A stretch of 64,000 nt of DNA from Adiantum capillus-veneris (GCA_014529385.2 CM043959.1:12317309-12381308); one strand, 5' to 3'; positions 41,583 to 53,682 are shown, counted from the first letter of the stretch. Notes: a model not told the origin generated them from the letters alone. Translations and numbers: made by a program.

Positions 41583-41755
41583 GCCAGGTCAGCATGCAAA
41601 ACATCGAATCTTGGTGCCAATCATTGCTGTCCAAGTCAGCAGGCGGAACCTAATCAAGCATCTGCCAACTCAGCAGGTAGAACGTCGAAAGTGTGTACTA
41701 ATCATTGTTGTCCACATCAGCAGGCAGAACATGCTCCAGCATCCGACCACTCAGC
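41583..41755. repeat. ~81-bp imperfect tandem repeat
   Basis: Units start GCCAGGTCAGC (41583), GCCAACTCAGC (41663) and GACCACTCAGC (41745). Each contains AATCATTG(C/T)TGTCCA and GCAGG(C/T)-GGAAC-like words. Two full units and a partial third. Confidence 0.75.
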
Positions 41756-41823
41756 TATAGGTATATCATATATACTGTACCTACAAAATCAGTGAACACT
41801 CTCACAACCTTGGCCGACGGCCA

Positions 41824-41941
41824 GGAATAGTCATCCATTGACCATTCCCTTCAAAAAGCGCTCCCACCATGGCTCCCGACATCCGCCAGTCGCCAGGTGG
41901 TTGCCCTTTCTTTCAAGAATGGTCAGTGGATGACCATTCCC
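41824..41941. repeat. Inverted repeat, possible small foldback element
   Basis: Left arm GGAATAGTCATCCATTGACC and right arm complement GGGAATGGTCATCCACTGAC pair over about 24 bases, separated by ~65 bp. No clear target duplication. Confidence 0.6.
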
Positions 41942-43410
41942 TACACCAAGGCTCTCCTAAACTCTATTAAGGAACACTTTAATACCACTGACCACATTTG
42001 TAAGTGGGGCCTCTTAAACACCTCTTGATTTGGGATCAAAGAACAAAACAACTAATATCTCTCACATGTACAGTGCACAAAGGTAGCACACTTGATACTT
42101 CTGTAAGACCTAACATGCCCATGGTAGCAATAGAGAACTTTCAGAAACTGTTTTCAGAAAATGATAATTGGCCAGCTCCAACCCACACAACAGGATAAAG
42201 CGTTGATGTCATGACTACAAATGAAAAAGCATCCGAACCCATACAGCCGTGCGGCGAAAAGAGCAAACACAAGTTGCGTTACCTGATTGCATCTTGGAGC
42301 CCCGCTCTCTCCCCTGGCTCTGCGTGTAAGTGACTGCGATGCCTCTTCCTCCCTTCGGTCGCTTTTACCAGAGGACGTCGCCTTCGAGAGTTTTCACCTT
42401 TATAACGCTAATTTTTCATGTGATATATCGCATATTTCACATGGAGAGGTTAGAAACGTGTTGGAGATCCACATTCCTTTGCCCCCACAGTTTGGGAATC
42501 GATGCTTCCGAGCAACCCACGTCTCTATTTGACACCTTCCTTTTTTAGAGGGAATCTACGATCCCATACTATTGTTCATTGTAGGCCGTTCGTTCGATTC
42601 ATTTGGAGGAAAGAATAAGGATGGGGTGGGATTTGACATCGCAACCTCTCCCTCCCAAGTCCACTCGTTTACCACTATGGTATTGCGTGCATTTTGATAG
42701 GCAAAGAGGATGATAGCATTATATTGCGCAGTTCTAGCCCGTCGTGATCTTAGTTCACATTGAGTTTATGTCGAGTTTACAATGAGAGTTTACATGCAAA
42801 TTCACAACGATTCACATTTGTTCAAGTTTACATCAAGTTCACATTTGCGATCAACGGTTGTGATCTTCGCCGAAAAGCGACCCCAATTTTCAACTACAGA
42901 TTCCCTCTAAAAAAATGAGGGTGTCAATTAGAGACGAAGCAACCCTTCAAATTTGCTTTTGGAAATCTTTAAATTTGCTTTTGAACTTGAATGGCGCTAG
43001 TGTTAACCACTTGAATAGGTCTAAGAGGTGGGTGGGGAGTGAGCCCTTACTCACCCCGAAGCAACACCATATCAGGAAAACAGCAGTATGCACACTGACA
43101 AAAAGGGTGTTTCATTTCGATTTCCACAAATCTTTTCAAAGCTTGGCAATCCATTAAAAAGGCACAATTTTATACATGGTACGCCATTGAGAAGGAGCAG
43201 ATGACCAAGTTTGGAAAAGGCACGATGAGGATTGGACGAAGGTATTCTGACAGATTAAAAACAACAAGTTTGTCTTTCTCATCAAAGAAAAAAAAAGAGT
43301 TCTAATTGGTGAGCATGCAGCTGGAAATTTTGACTAAAGGAGCATCCCGAAGTTCTTACCCCTCAAAAGATCCATCTGCATCCTCTAAAGGGCCCGTCTC
43401 AAAAGAGAAG

Positions 43411-43715
43411 CTAGATCAAGAGATGGGTAGATCCACGATCAGATAAAAGAAAAGCATCATGATCTCGAATTTTTTCCCAAGCATAACACTGGGGAGCTCC
43501 TTGTGGAGTAGAATTATCATATGAGAGAACTTGAGATGCTTGTGGTTTATCCTTTTCCTTGGGTAGGGCATGCGTGAGATGTATGACCCATTTCCCCACA
43601 CATTTGAAACATCCATGCTCCTTCTTGTACCTTTCAAGTTCTTTGGGAAAGAACTTGTTGTTGCCTTTGTGGACTTGCTCAATACAAGAGACACTTCTCC
43701 TTCTTTTGTCAACAT
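43411..43715 (-). pseudogene. Ty3/Gypsy gag zinc knuckle and protease fragment
   Basis: Two overlapping minus frames give CFKCVGKWVIHLTH, a zinc knuckle lacking its last Cys, and further on LLSDRGSTHLLI, a worn version of the retropepsin motif FDPGSTH. Upstream gag-like sequence (LVLSKSTKATTSSF) is in the other frame. Only a few hundred bases survive. Confidence 0.55.
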
Positions 43716-44416
43716 AATTTTATTGGCAACGAGAACTTCGTTGGGGAGACTCTTGAGTCCTCCTCACTATTTTTGAATCCTCTCTAAATGCAAGAGTAAT
43801 TTGTGAGAACACTCTTGATTTCACCTTCTTGTGATTTAGAAGAATTCCAAAAGGACTTTCTTTCTTCCCTTGAGAAGTCTCTAGTGACTAGGAGGCAACT
43901 TCCTCATGAGTGACTCAAGCATAATAACTTGCCATATCTAGTCTTGTCCTTCATGAGCAACTGAATTGTTAGATTCTAGTTTTGTGCTTGAATGATTGCT
44001 TACATATTTGAATTGTTGAAATCTTCTTGCAAACACTATACAAAGTATCTAGTAGCAAGAATTCCTTGTGTAGATGCATCATCATTAGTTGTTAAAACAA
44101 ATACTATAGACTTTGGTTAATCAATTACAGGCGTGATGCTTAATAACTTCACAATTTTCATTTATTGGAAGCTCAAATATGCCTTTAAGACCCACAATGC
44201 TGACATAACATTTAAACTCGTCTGATTACACAAAATTGGGTATCCCTACAAAGAGTCAAATGTTGAGTCTAAAGGTGGTGAAGTGCATGTTACTTGCCAC
44301 TATCGTGCATGATCACCTAACCAATGAGTCACCAACCATTCACTAACTTTATTCTTTATCTCAAGAAGAATAAGGAGCTACACATAGAGAGCTACAGTGA
44401 TTTTCGGCCGTGCTCC

Positions 44417-44418
<2 letters not shown>
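43716..44418. other. Unassigned region, possibly decayed Gypsy gag
   Basis: Stops in all frames. The lower part may continue the gag of the fragment at 43411-43715. No motif seen. Confidence 0.3.

Positions 44419-44511
<93 letters not shown>
44419..44511. repeat. (CT)n microsatellite, ~93 bp
   Basis: Uninterrupted CT dinucleotides. Open frames across it are artefacts. Confidence 0.95.
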
Positions 44512-44513
<2 letters not shown>

Positions 44514-44722
44514 CATGCACTTACTTGCAACAACTCGTATTAGATACAAGCTCAAACACCAACCTTTGAGTCGGTAAGAAAGGCTAAGTTAAAGCTAGTT
44601 CCAGTTGAACCTCTAAGCTTGTGGACAAGTTCAACCTTTGAGCCAGGAAAAAATGCCAAGTTGGACCTTTGAGGCTGTGGGCATCATAAACTTAAACCTT
44701 AGAGCCAGTAAAGGGGACCAAG

Positions 44723-45772
44723 TGTTGGGAATTATGGGCTTTGTCTTATGTATTATCTCTTGGGTAGGCTAGGTATATGAACGGTCTCTTGTCTACAAGG
44801 ACCCTAGGTGCCCAAGGGATCAACCATGGGTGGAAACTTACCAAGCCATGTAAGTGCAAGGGAGAGGGGATTTTTGAAAAACTACATAAGCATATAAGTA
44901 GGGGTGTTTTAAAGATAACAAACACACAAATAACCCCTTCCTCATTCTTAAACTTATAAGTGACAGAGAAAACCACCTTCAAATGTTTTCAACCCAATAT
45001 GTGGAGGATTATTCCATTATATACCATCAAAACTTTGCTCTTACTCTTACATGTGAATCCCTCCTTATGTGGTTTCAAAATTACAAATGATTTCATCTGT
45101 CTTTTGTTAATGAAGCTACTAGGCAAGATGTACCACCTTCAAATGTTTTCAACTCTTTATGTGGAGGATTACTCCATTATATACCATCAAAACTTTGCTC
45201 TTACTCTGACATGTGAATCTCTCCTTATGTGGTTTTGGATTTACAAATGATTTCAATTGTCTTTTGTTGAATGAAGTTACTAGGCAAGATGTAGATGAGA
45301 AGCAAATTATAAAGGACCATAGATATTCTTATCATACTAGTTCATTGTGAATGCTTGCTCACTTTTTATTTTATGGAGTTAGCAATTCAAATATGTGTTG
45401 GGCATGGTTTTTGTCCCAAGTACCAATCTAGGGTATGCATCTTCTCTTGTCCATAGTTTAATCATGTGACTTCCATGTAAGATGTTGAGGTGTGGATGGT
45501 TCCAAATGATGTGCAATAGATGCCAAATGACTTCCCTAGCTTCATGGATTGTCCCCCCTTTTTTGTAAAGGGTGACTTTGAGGCTACTTTATAGCCATAT
45601 GCATTTGTACTACACCTTTGTACTAACTGTTAGATGCTCTTCCTACTTCTACTTAAGTAGCCATCTCTTGTACACACTTCTTGAGAGTTCAATTCAATAA
45701 TCAAGCTTAGTTTCATTTTGGTTATCTCATGTGTATTGAATGCTCCACTAATTAGGCCTCCCTAGCCTAACA
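44723..45772 (+). repeat. LTR-i: orphan 5' LTR with primer site
   Basis: Starts TGTTGGGAATTATGGG and ends CCTAACA, matching TGTTGG/CCTAACA termini. It is followed after two bases by TGGTAGTAGAGCC (45775-45787), a version of the initiator-Met primer site. No second LTR or coding body follows. About 1050 bp, including the 160-bp duplication below. Confidence 0.65.
44972..45292. repeat. 160-bp tandem duplication inside LTR-i
   Basis: Two consecutive units, each starting ACCACCTTCAAATG and ending AGGCAAGATGT, with about 90 percent identity by eye. Confidence 0.88.
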
Positions 45773-45826
45773 ATTGGTAGTAGAGCCTTTACTAGACTAG
45801 CATTTTCTAGCCTAATTCAGCAAAAG

Positions 45827-45828
<2 letters not shown>

Positions 45829-45919
<91 letters not shown>
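45829..45919. repeat. (CT)n microsatellite, ~91 bp
   Basis: Pure CT tract just after the LTR-i primer site. Confidence 0.95.
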
Positions 45920-45922
<3 letters not shown>

Positions 45923-46119
45923 AATGGTTAATGTTTGATTGGTATAAAGGCCTAGGGACTGTTTGGCTTGATCTTCACCCAACCTATCCTCTTATAGGAA
46001 TCCTTGGCCCTTATCTTTAAGACCCCTTTACTCATAGCCACGGGTTTGGATCTTACCCCTACATCCTAGGGCCTTTTCCCTTACACTACTCCCCCCCTAA
46101 AAGAGATTTTTCATCCTTA

Positions 46120-46330
46120 AAAACAAAAGTGAAAAACCTCTTACAAAGAGCACCAATGTTTTCCCAAGTGGAATCTTCTTTAATTCTAACTTTCCATTTT
46201 ACTAGAACTTGTCAATAAACTGATTTCTTGTTTGTATATTGTGATGATCCAAAATCTTCTATGGTTCATGTAGTTAAGTGGTTGGCTCAATTATGTGAAC
46301 CAAAATATTCAAATAAACAACATTGTCTTC
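46120..46330 (-). pseudogene. Chromodomain of CHR-j
   Basis: Across frame changes the minus strand reads KILDHHNIQTRN-like sequence, then VKWKVRIKEDSTWEN, a chromodomain signature (Val-Lys-Trp, then Trp-Glu) typical of plant chromoviruses. Confidence 0.68.
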
Positions 46331-46415
46331 GTGTCTTAACACTTGCGTACGCTACTTACTTAAAAACAGGATGAACCTTTGAATTTGCTAGAGTGAAGCC
46401 AATTTATAAGCAATC

Positions 46416-46980
46416 TCACCAATATGTGTAAGAATCTTTGAAAGGACCACAATACCGTGGCAAAAACTTAGCTATAATTCCAATTTTTAAACTTTCTGAG
46501 TGTTTTAGAATCTTTGAAAATGCAAAGTTTCCCTCCGTGAAGGAGACTTGTCGGCGTTTTTTATATGCAAATTTTTGTAGCGGTCTTGAGCTTTCCATAC
46601 ATTGCTCTTAGCTAACATATCAAAATTTTCTTTAAGAAATCTTTAACGCCCAGTGTTCGTATTCATTGGCCAAACCTACAATAATTGGAGATCTAGATCG
46701 ATAATTGGAGGTCTAGATCGATAACTATACATGAGTATAAATGGGCTAAAGCCCATGGAAAGATGTTGTGCACTATTGTAAGAAATTCCAAGTCTTCCCA
46801 ATTCGTTTGCTTCTTATTGACATAAGCTCATAGCACATCCTCTAGTATTAGATTTACTTGCTCATTTTGTCCATCATTCTAAGGATATCAGTTAAATGCA
46901 TATTAAAATTTGTTTGTAACTTGTGGAACAGATGCATGTGTCTTCCTCATACTACCAGGATGACCTAAACTAGAAAAATC
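46416..46980 (-). pseudogene. Integrase C-terminal half of CHR-j
   Basis: Contains YNSAQHLSMGFSPFILMY, then DRYKNLHIKN, RRQVSFTEGNFAF, HSESLKIGIIAKFLPRYCGPFK, the usual end of a Gypsy integrase. Broken by several stops. Confidence 0.72.
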
Positions 46981-47262
46981 ATGACAACTCAAAAGGAATT
47001 TGGCACTTAGTGTCTAAGTCCATCGATACACATACTCTCTCGTTATGGAGTAAGTATGTGTCTTTGATAGAAAATTTGTCGATCGTTGTGGTTCTGCTTG
47101 TGATAAGTAGAACCTTCTATAGATTTTTTACGTGCACTCATATTAGAGTGAGAAGGATTCTTCATTTCTACATGACTCCACACCGTATTGTATTCTTTGA
47201 TGAGAGGCCACGAATTCACTCTAATTTTTACAAAAGAATGAAGTTTTATCTCGGGCATGCGT

Positions 47263-47404
47263 CTTAAAGTGTCTGCAACCACGTTGTAGACACCTTTATG
47301 ATACCGTAAAGAACAATCATACTCTTGAAGGATCTTAAAGTGTCTGCAACCACGTTGTAGACACCTTTATGATATCGTAAAGAACAATCATACTCTTGAA
47401 GGAT
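47263..47404. repeat. 71-bp tandem duplication in CHR-j RNase H
   Basis: Two units of 71 bp differing at one base, each beginning CTTAAAGTGTCTGCAACC. The unit encodes the EYDCSLRYHKGVYNVVADT part of RNase H on the minus strand, so the domain end is present twice. Confidence 0.92.
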
Positions 47405-47596
47405 CTTTGCCCATCAAGACTTATGATCCTTCAAATCTATTTAATTGGTATATTATTTAATTATCTCATGGCCAAACACAATCTCAAACTTTGCACCGTA
47501 TAAATAATGTCTCCACTTACGAAGAGCATGTATAATATCATATAACTCACGCTCGTATGAAAAATAATTTTATTGAGCTCTATCTAAATTCAATTG
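47405..47596 (-). pseudogene. RNase H of CHR-j
   Basis: Minus strand: YFSYERELYDIIHALRKWRHYL, then FEIVFGHE, the Ty3/Gypsy RNase H blocks with the usual TDH changed to FGH. It continues into the duplicated segment. Cut upstream by TRIM-k. Confidence 0.72.
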
Positions 47597-47629
47597 TGTC
47601 GAAGTTGACGATGCAGAAGCACAGAGCCA

Positions 47630-47700
<71 letters not shown>

Positions 47701-48545
47701 TTGAACCAAACAAGTGGGCAATGAACTAATGTTAGTTACAATGGGGGCCTCAGGGTCCACTTATATATCAGATTGGGGGTCTTAAGTACCCCCTCAAGAA
47801 ATTCCCCTACCCATAATCATGTCAAATAAGTAAAATAAATACCTAAAGACAAGTACTTAACAAGGGACTCATTGGGCCACTCACTTGAAATGCTTAAACT
47901 TAAACACCTTCTCTACAGCTCATAGTCGACATATGTAGGAAGACCAAGTTGATGACACCCCATCAGCAATTGACTATTGGATACACCTTGGATTTGCGAT
48001 CACTAGCCTGTCCTTGATAAGAATGCCATCTTGAGCATCGGTTGCCTCAAAGAAAATTGAAAACGTAGACCATACTATGTCCAAAAGTCCCCATTTATGA
48101 ACTACGCACACATCAAAAGTCCATAATCCAACCACCAACAATGGATTGTGTACCCATCCATAGTGTTTTGTATACATCGTGTTGGTTCCTTGCCAGTTGC
48201 ATGTGCCTCAAACTCCGACTCACGAGCTCAAACACCGATAACTTGAACTCCAACGCACGGGACCAAATCATTTATAGGGATATCCTTTTGCCCTTCTCTG
48301 CCACTCACAAGCCTCACTCTGTCGAAAGCACATGGCAGCAGCAACAACCTAGCTAGAAATTTGGCTTCGAGGCCACTATGTGTGCCATGCCAATCTCTTC
48401 GGTGTAAACATTGTCTCTGTTGTCCTCATCAAGCTTGCCTTTTCCTTTGTCCTTTCTTAAACTTTGAACGTTTATTTTGTCTTTGGCTTTACAATCCCAA
48501 GACAAGTCGACCACTCTACCTAGTTATAACAATGGCTCTTAGACC
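47597..48545 (-). repeat. TRIM-k left LTR
   Basis: Starts TGTCGAAGTTGACGATGC on the plus strand and contains (GA)n at 47632-47698. Similarity to 49184-50185 continues through CAAATCATTTATA and CCTTGCCTTTTCCTTTG blocks. Confidence 0.68.
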
Positions 48546-49160
48546 TTGCGGGTACCGAGATAGCTAGTTGAGCACTAGCCAATCAATATCCATAGCTGGT
48601 AATTGGTTCACTTTTACCATTGATGACCTTGCTACACTGTGGGAATACCTCAAGGGGGACAAAAATGCTTGTAGGACATTGCCCCTGGCAACAACATGCG
48701 TTTCAAAGCGTAGGCCACAAGCATGCCAAAAATTGGCGCTAAAGTCTCCAAGCGGTGGGAATTTTGAAAAGCTGAATTTTGAGGCTCAAAAATTGATAGT
48801 TGTCCAAGCCATCTCCTCATTGCATTTCAAAATGTAAGTTCCAAGAGAGCTGTAAGATTTGATAAATTATTTCAAAATGCCGGAGGCACAAGGGAAGACA
48901 TTTGATGTTGCTCAGGACTCCTGCCCCACGTGTCTCAATATGCACTCAAAAAATTGTAGCCCTTCTCTCTGGCGTTTTGAAACGCATAAATCTACTAGAC
49001 TCTACAAGGTCAGCGACAATGCATTTCAAGCTGTCATCACATCGATATACTTCAAACCGTTAGTGTTTTTGGATGCTCCTACAAATGCTACCATGCCAAG
49101 GAGAAAATGTTGCACCTGATATTGTCTTCCTTCTTCTTGTTGCCCTCTCCCTTCTAATGA
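48546..49160. other. TRIM-k interior
   Basis: No retroelement domain. Contains the word CATTTCAAAATG or TTTCAAAATGC/GCGTTTTGAAACGC several times (48680-48980), which are imperfect palindromes. Open frames of 86-89 codons lack any similarity I recognise. Confidence 0.45.
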
Positions 49161-49183
49161 GAGACCAATGTTTTCTGATGCCA
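49161..49183 (-). other. Primer binding site of TRIM-k
   Basis: Minus strand TGGCATCAGAAAACATTGG directly after the LTR end. It fits the initiator-Met site TGGTATCAGAGC at most positions. Confidence 0.65.
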
Positions 49184-49227
49184 TGTCAAAGTTTACGATG
49201 CGGAAGCATCGAGCCAAGAGAGAATGC

Positions 49228-49319
<92 letters not shown>

Positions 49320-50185
49320 TTGAACCAACCAGTTGGGCAATGAATTAATGTTAGTTATAATGGGGGCTAAAGGTGCACTTATAATTATCTTGGGGGCCTT
49401 AAGTACCCTCCTCAAGAAATTTCGCTACCTCAAATCATGTCAAATAAGTAAAATATATACCTAAAGACAAATAATTAACTAGGGACTCATTGGGCCATTC
49501 GGTTGAGATGCTTAAACTTTAACACCCTCTCTGCAGCTCATAGTGGACATATGTAGGAATACCAAGTCAATGAAGAAGCTACCATGGACACCGCAATAGT
49601 AGTTGACTATTGGATACATCTCATATTTGTGAACTCCAACCTATCCCTACGAAGAATGCCATCTTGAGCATCGATTGCCTCTCATAGGAAATTGAACTAT
49701 GGACCACACTATGCCCAAAAATCCCCATTCATGAACTATAAACGCGACACATCCAAACTTTCCAAAGCAATGAATTGTCCATGATCCGAACAACAATAAT
49801 GGATTGTGCACACATCCATAGTGTTTTGTATGCAACATGTTGGTTCATTGCCACATGCTTGTGCCTTAATCTCCAACTAACGGGCTCAAACATCGATAAC
49901 TTGAACTCTAACACATGGGACCAAATCATTTATATGGAGTTGCTTTTGCCCCTCTCTATCACTCACAAGCCTCTCCCTCACTAAAGCATGTGGCGACAAT
50001 GGCCACCTGGCCAAAGATCTAGCCGACATGTGTGCCATGCCAATCTCATTAGTGCAAACACTATATGTGTTGTCCTCATCAACCTTGCCTTTTCCTTTGA
50101 CCTTTCTCAAAACTCAAACCTTGCTTTTGTCTTTAGACAAGTTGATCAACTCTACACAGTTATGAGGCCATATATAGCTCTTGCA
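49184..50185 (-). repeat. TRIM-k right LTR
   Basis: Plus-strand start TGTCAAAGTTTACGATGC, with (GA)n at 49231-49317. The right limit is approximate. A (GT)n tract lies beyond it at 50333-50357. Confidence 0.65.
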
Positions 50186-51683
50186 CATGCTATTGCTCAC
50201 GCCTGTGTATCCAATTTGATCCACATGCGCTGTACATCCCCCATTTCCTTGCAAACTGCTGACGAGATGACTGTGCACTGCACGTGCCTTTGCCGCTCTT
50301 AGCTCACAAGCTACACACTCGTGAGCTCTGCATTGTGTGTGTGTGTGTGTGTGTGTGCACCACTTCCTTACATTTGAAAAGCTTGAAGATCCCCTTCAAG
50401 CTGTTAAGCTCACAAGCTCTTCCTACATCCTATTCTATGTACACAGGCATATTCGATGTGCTTCTCTGCGTCTTGCATCTCTGTCTACTTGGAAATCATG
50501 AAAAAACTATCGCTGATTTTATTTTTTACAAATTATTTCTGTGCAGATTATCTTAAGGTGATAATTGAGTCTTTTGATACTAAAACTTGTTACAAGAATT
50601 TTTTTTACTTGCCTCTTTCTTGAACGTTGTTATAAGTTGCATCCTGATTTGTTACATTTTATAGAGATGGCTTATATGATCCTAGATTGTGGGGGCAGAT
50701 ATCGGATGCCTTGCTAGTGATGGTTTCTCTGATTTTATATTGACATTCATTTGGATTACTCTGCTTGGATTGGATATTTGTGCTTATGACCTACTAACAT
50801 GGATCATCCTCCTAACACATGCCTTTAAACAAAGGCGTGGTGGGAAGAGGAAAACTCAATAATCTTTGATGACAATAAATGTATCATCGCCCCTTCGGTA
50901 ATATTTAATATTGTTGATATCGTCGCTTAAAAAAAACTTGAGAAATCTTGACCTTGGTCTAACTTTGGCTTTACAGTGAAGGGATTTCTTTTTATCTTCT
51001 AGTTGTTGCTCCTTGTCATAGACTGATCTTAGTTTTGAAACTTGGTTGCCTATGGGAACTGGTTGCACTCACAAACACACTCACATATCAATTCGTTGGG
51101 AATCAATTATTGCATGGTTGTTTTACTTGGACCTCACCAACTGATTTTTGAATTCTTATATTGATTGCTAAGGACTTGGTCTTGTGATTTCTCTGCCTAA
51201 CTAATTGTGGTATACATGATTTTGTTTTTGGTAACTTCATCTGCAAAAAACTCATTATTGGTCTTTTTTTCCCTTTTTCTACTTTAAATGATGCTTAAGG
51301 ACTTTTCAGATTTTGACCAGGAATTTCATTGACGTGTTCACAAATGCGTGAACACATTAATAACATGCATTAATTACATAATTTATGTTGTGATCACATG
51401 TATATTCACACAATTTTTGCAATGACCGGCTTAAACTTGGTCTGCCTGTAAACCCTCCGGGATTTAGAGTTTACTTGGCGGGCCTACCAGGAATATCTAA
51501 ATCCCAACGGGCTATGTCATCACTATAGAGAGTGGATGATTAGGCACATTTTTAGCATTTTGGGAAAGATTTGGAGTGTTTAGAACTCCCGATTGGCTAG
51601 GAGGGTCCTTTTGGGAAGAAGGTCCTTATTTTAGGGATGATCATCTTTCCTTATAGGTTTGCCTAAGGCTACTGAGCCACTAG
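50186..51683. other. Unassigned region
   Basis: AT-rich with no recognisable gene. A 70-codon minus frame at 50856-51068 is basic (KVRPRSRFLKFF) but matches nothing I know. Nothing else seen. Confidence 0.4.
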
Positions 51684-52094
51684 TGTTAGAAGCAAGCTAA
51701 CTCGGATACCATTTTTTGGAGCTTTCATTGTAAAAACATTTATTATTTTGATGAATCGGGAATATAGTAACTCCTACTTTCCAGATAAACATTGTAATTG
51801 ATGAGCCGAGGCTACAAGCTTCCAGATTGTATCAACCTATCTTTAGTTAGAGCTCCCAGATTATTAGTTTTGACCACCAAAAACCTTGGCTAAGGTATAA
51901 AAGCCAATTTTTGTAAGTTTTTAATAAGTTTTTGGATAATAGAAACACAGTGTGAACTAACGACGCTCACCTCTCTCCTTCTCGCGCTTCCTACTTCCTC
52001 TCGGGTTGTCACATTGCAATCGCGTCTGTTGCATTGCAACCGCAGGTAAGAGCTCTATGCATTGACGTAAGCATTCACGGTATTTTTGTAGCTT
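51684..52094 (+). repeat. 5' LTR of TAT-l (minimum extent)
   Basis: From TGTTAG to a worn primer-site-like TGACATCGGTGACCC at 52096. TATA GGTATAAAAGCC is at 51894-51905. In TAT-m a better primer site lies about 0.5 kb further in, so the LTR could be longer and partly deleted here. A strong splice-donor word CAG/GTAAGAGC sits at 52045/52046. Confidence 0.55.
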
Positions 52095-52236
52095 TTGACA
52101 TCGGTGACCCATGGCCTAATTTCATCATAAATAGGAATTTAAGCTTCAAAATCAAAAACTAAGTATAGTCAGGGTATTGAGGCATCATTGCTAAGCATTA
52201 TGGGTCGAAAATGACTAGGTCAAAAACTCACTGCTG

Positions 52237-53307
52237 TTAATAATTGCGATTTTTGCACTTAATCTAAAGTGAGATTTGAGACCATAAGCATGCGTGCTTA
52301 GGTCTTATAAACATGTACTAGAAGTTTCATTACGTTTGGATGTTGTTTGATGCTGTAACGCATGTGATTTGTTTGCCAATAAGCAATTAGCTTTTGGTGA
52401 TTTCAGTCATGTGAGTGTAGCTTGAGTTAGATGCTAGTTGTTTGTTGTTTGTTGTCTAAACTGAACAAGGTTGATACCAGAGACTCTATGCATGTGTACA
52501 AACATCTTTTGTAAAGGCCCATAGAATTTGAATCACTAAACTGACCAAAAACTTGGTAAAAACTAAATTCTGTACCAACTTTCGAGAACTTGGGTGTAAA
52601 TTGGAAAACTTTTGTTCAAACCAAGTTAAACTTGACTTATAGGCTTATATTGATGTGATAAACAAGTGTACATGCTCATTTGATCAAAATGATGCAAAAA
52701 TTTGCCAGATGTAAATAATCGTGATTATTTACTTTTGTCCCATTTTTCAACCTTTTTGACCAAGTCAGCATACCATTAGTTTAGCATGTTATATTAAGTC
52801 CACAAATAAAATTTGGCAAGATTTGGATCATTGGATTGAAAATTGTGGCCAAATTTGCAAAGTCAATCTGCAGATACAAAACTGATGACCATTTGAACAT
52901 AAAATTATCCAAACTTGATGAAACATGGCTAGGGAGCTTAAGTTGAGCTGCTTAACAGATCTGCGTCAAAATTGTTGCCAAAAAGTGCACAAAAATAGCA
53001 GGATAAATAATTGCGATTATTTATATTTGCTACCAAATTGGATATTTTCGCATATTTGAGTATACCACAAGGTCAAGTATACCAAGTAGACCACACAAAT
53101 CAATTTTGGTGAAGATTGGATCACAAAAGTGAAACTTAAGCCAGATTCTTGAAAACTGAGTATGCGGACACGAAACAGTTGATAACTTGAACAAATTTTG
53201 TTCAAACTTAGTGAAACTTGTCCAAAGACCTTAACAAGTTGCATACTTGGCAAATCAAGCCAAAAAGTGCAAAAAACTAAGAAAAGCAAACAATCCTGAT
53301 TATTTAC
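52237..53307 (+). repeat. Leader with palindromic AT-rich motif repeated about every 285 bp
   Basis: Palindromes of the form GTAAATAATCGCGATTATTTAC occur at 52237 (half), 52711, 53003 and 53286. The spacing of the last three is 292 and 283 bp. The intervening units share words such as TTTGGCAAGATTTGGATCA and are diverged tandem repeats. TAT-m has the same array in reverse. Non-coding. Confidence 0.8.
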
Positions 53308-53682
53308 TCTACTGACACACAGAGACATACTTTTTGACTTTTGAACTTGTACAGTGTTAGACCAATATAATACAAGGCCATCGGGCAATTGGATCCAAAT
53401 TGATACATGTTCACTCAGTTTCCAGGTTGCAGATTAGCCTTTGGCTTTTTGCAAAAGTAGAATCTGAAAGTTTCAATTGCTGACTCACTTAGCTCAATTT
53501 GAAGTGATACACATAGACCAATCGCAATAGCTCGCAAAAATTGTACAGTCTTTGTGAAAGAATAGCTAAGTTGATCAAAATTGATACGAATCACGTTGCA
53601 GACAAGGAATTGAAAGCTTGATAGAAGTTGCAAACAAATCAATCCGACGGTAAGTACTCTATCCAGGGCTTCATAAGTCTAT

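Larger units (their letters stand above)
41083..43410. other. Unassigned intergenic region with small repeats
   Basis: Nothing recognisable as a gene. Contains a direct tandem repeat (41583-41750) and an inverted repeat (41824-41941), listed separately, and a stretch with repeated TTCACATTTG and AGTTTACAT words (42740-42850). Confidence 0.4.
45925..47596 (-). mobile_element. CHR-j: decayed chromovirus fragment
   Basis: The minus strand carries RNase H (47596-47270), integrase C-terminal half (46980-46420), chromodomain (46330-46120), a G-rich polypurine tract (complement of 46085-46100) and the start of an LTR at 46085 (TGTAAGGG). The integrase zinc and most of the core are missing. RT and upstream parts are cut by TRIM-k at 47597. 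Confidence 0.72.
47597..50185 (-). mobile_element. TRIM-k: short non-autonomous LTR element
   Basis: Two direct repeats of about 0.95-1.0 kb (47597-~48545 and 49184-~50185) enclose about 640 bp without retroelement proteins. A primer site lies beside the right-hand repeat on the minus strand. Each repeat has a (GA)n tract near its left end. The outer right boundaries are not sharp. It is inserted in the RNase H of CHR-j. Confidence 0.65.

Noticed and set aside
44324-44569. Open frames across a long CT tract on both strands
   Set aside because: Ser-Leu and Arg-Glu repeats are translations of a dinucleotide repeat.
50856-51068. 70-codon basic minus frame
   Set aside because: Short, isolated, no recognisable motif; kept only as unassigned.
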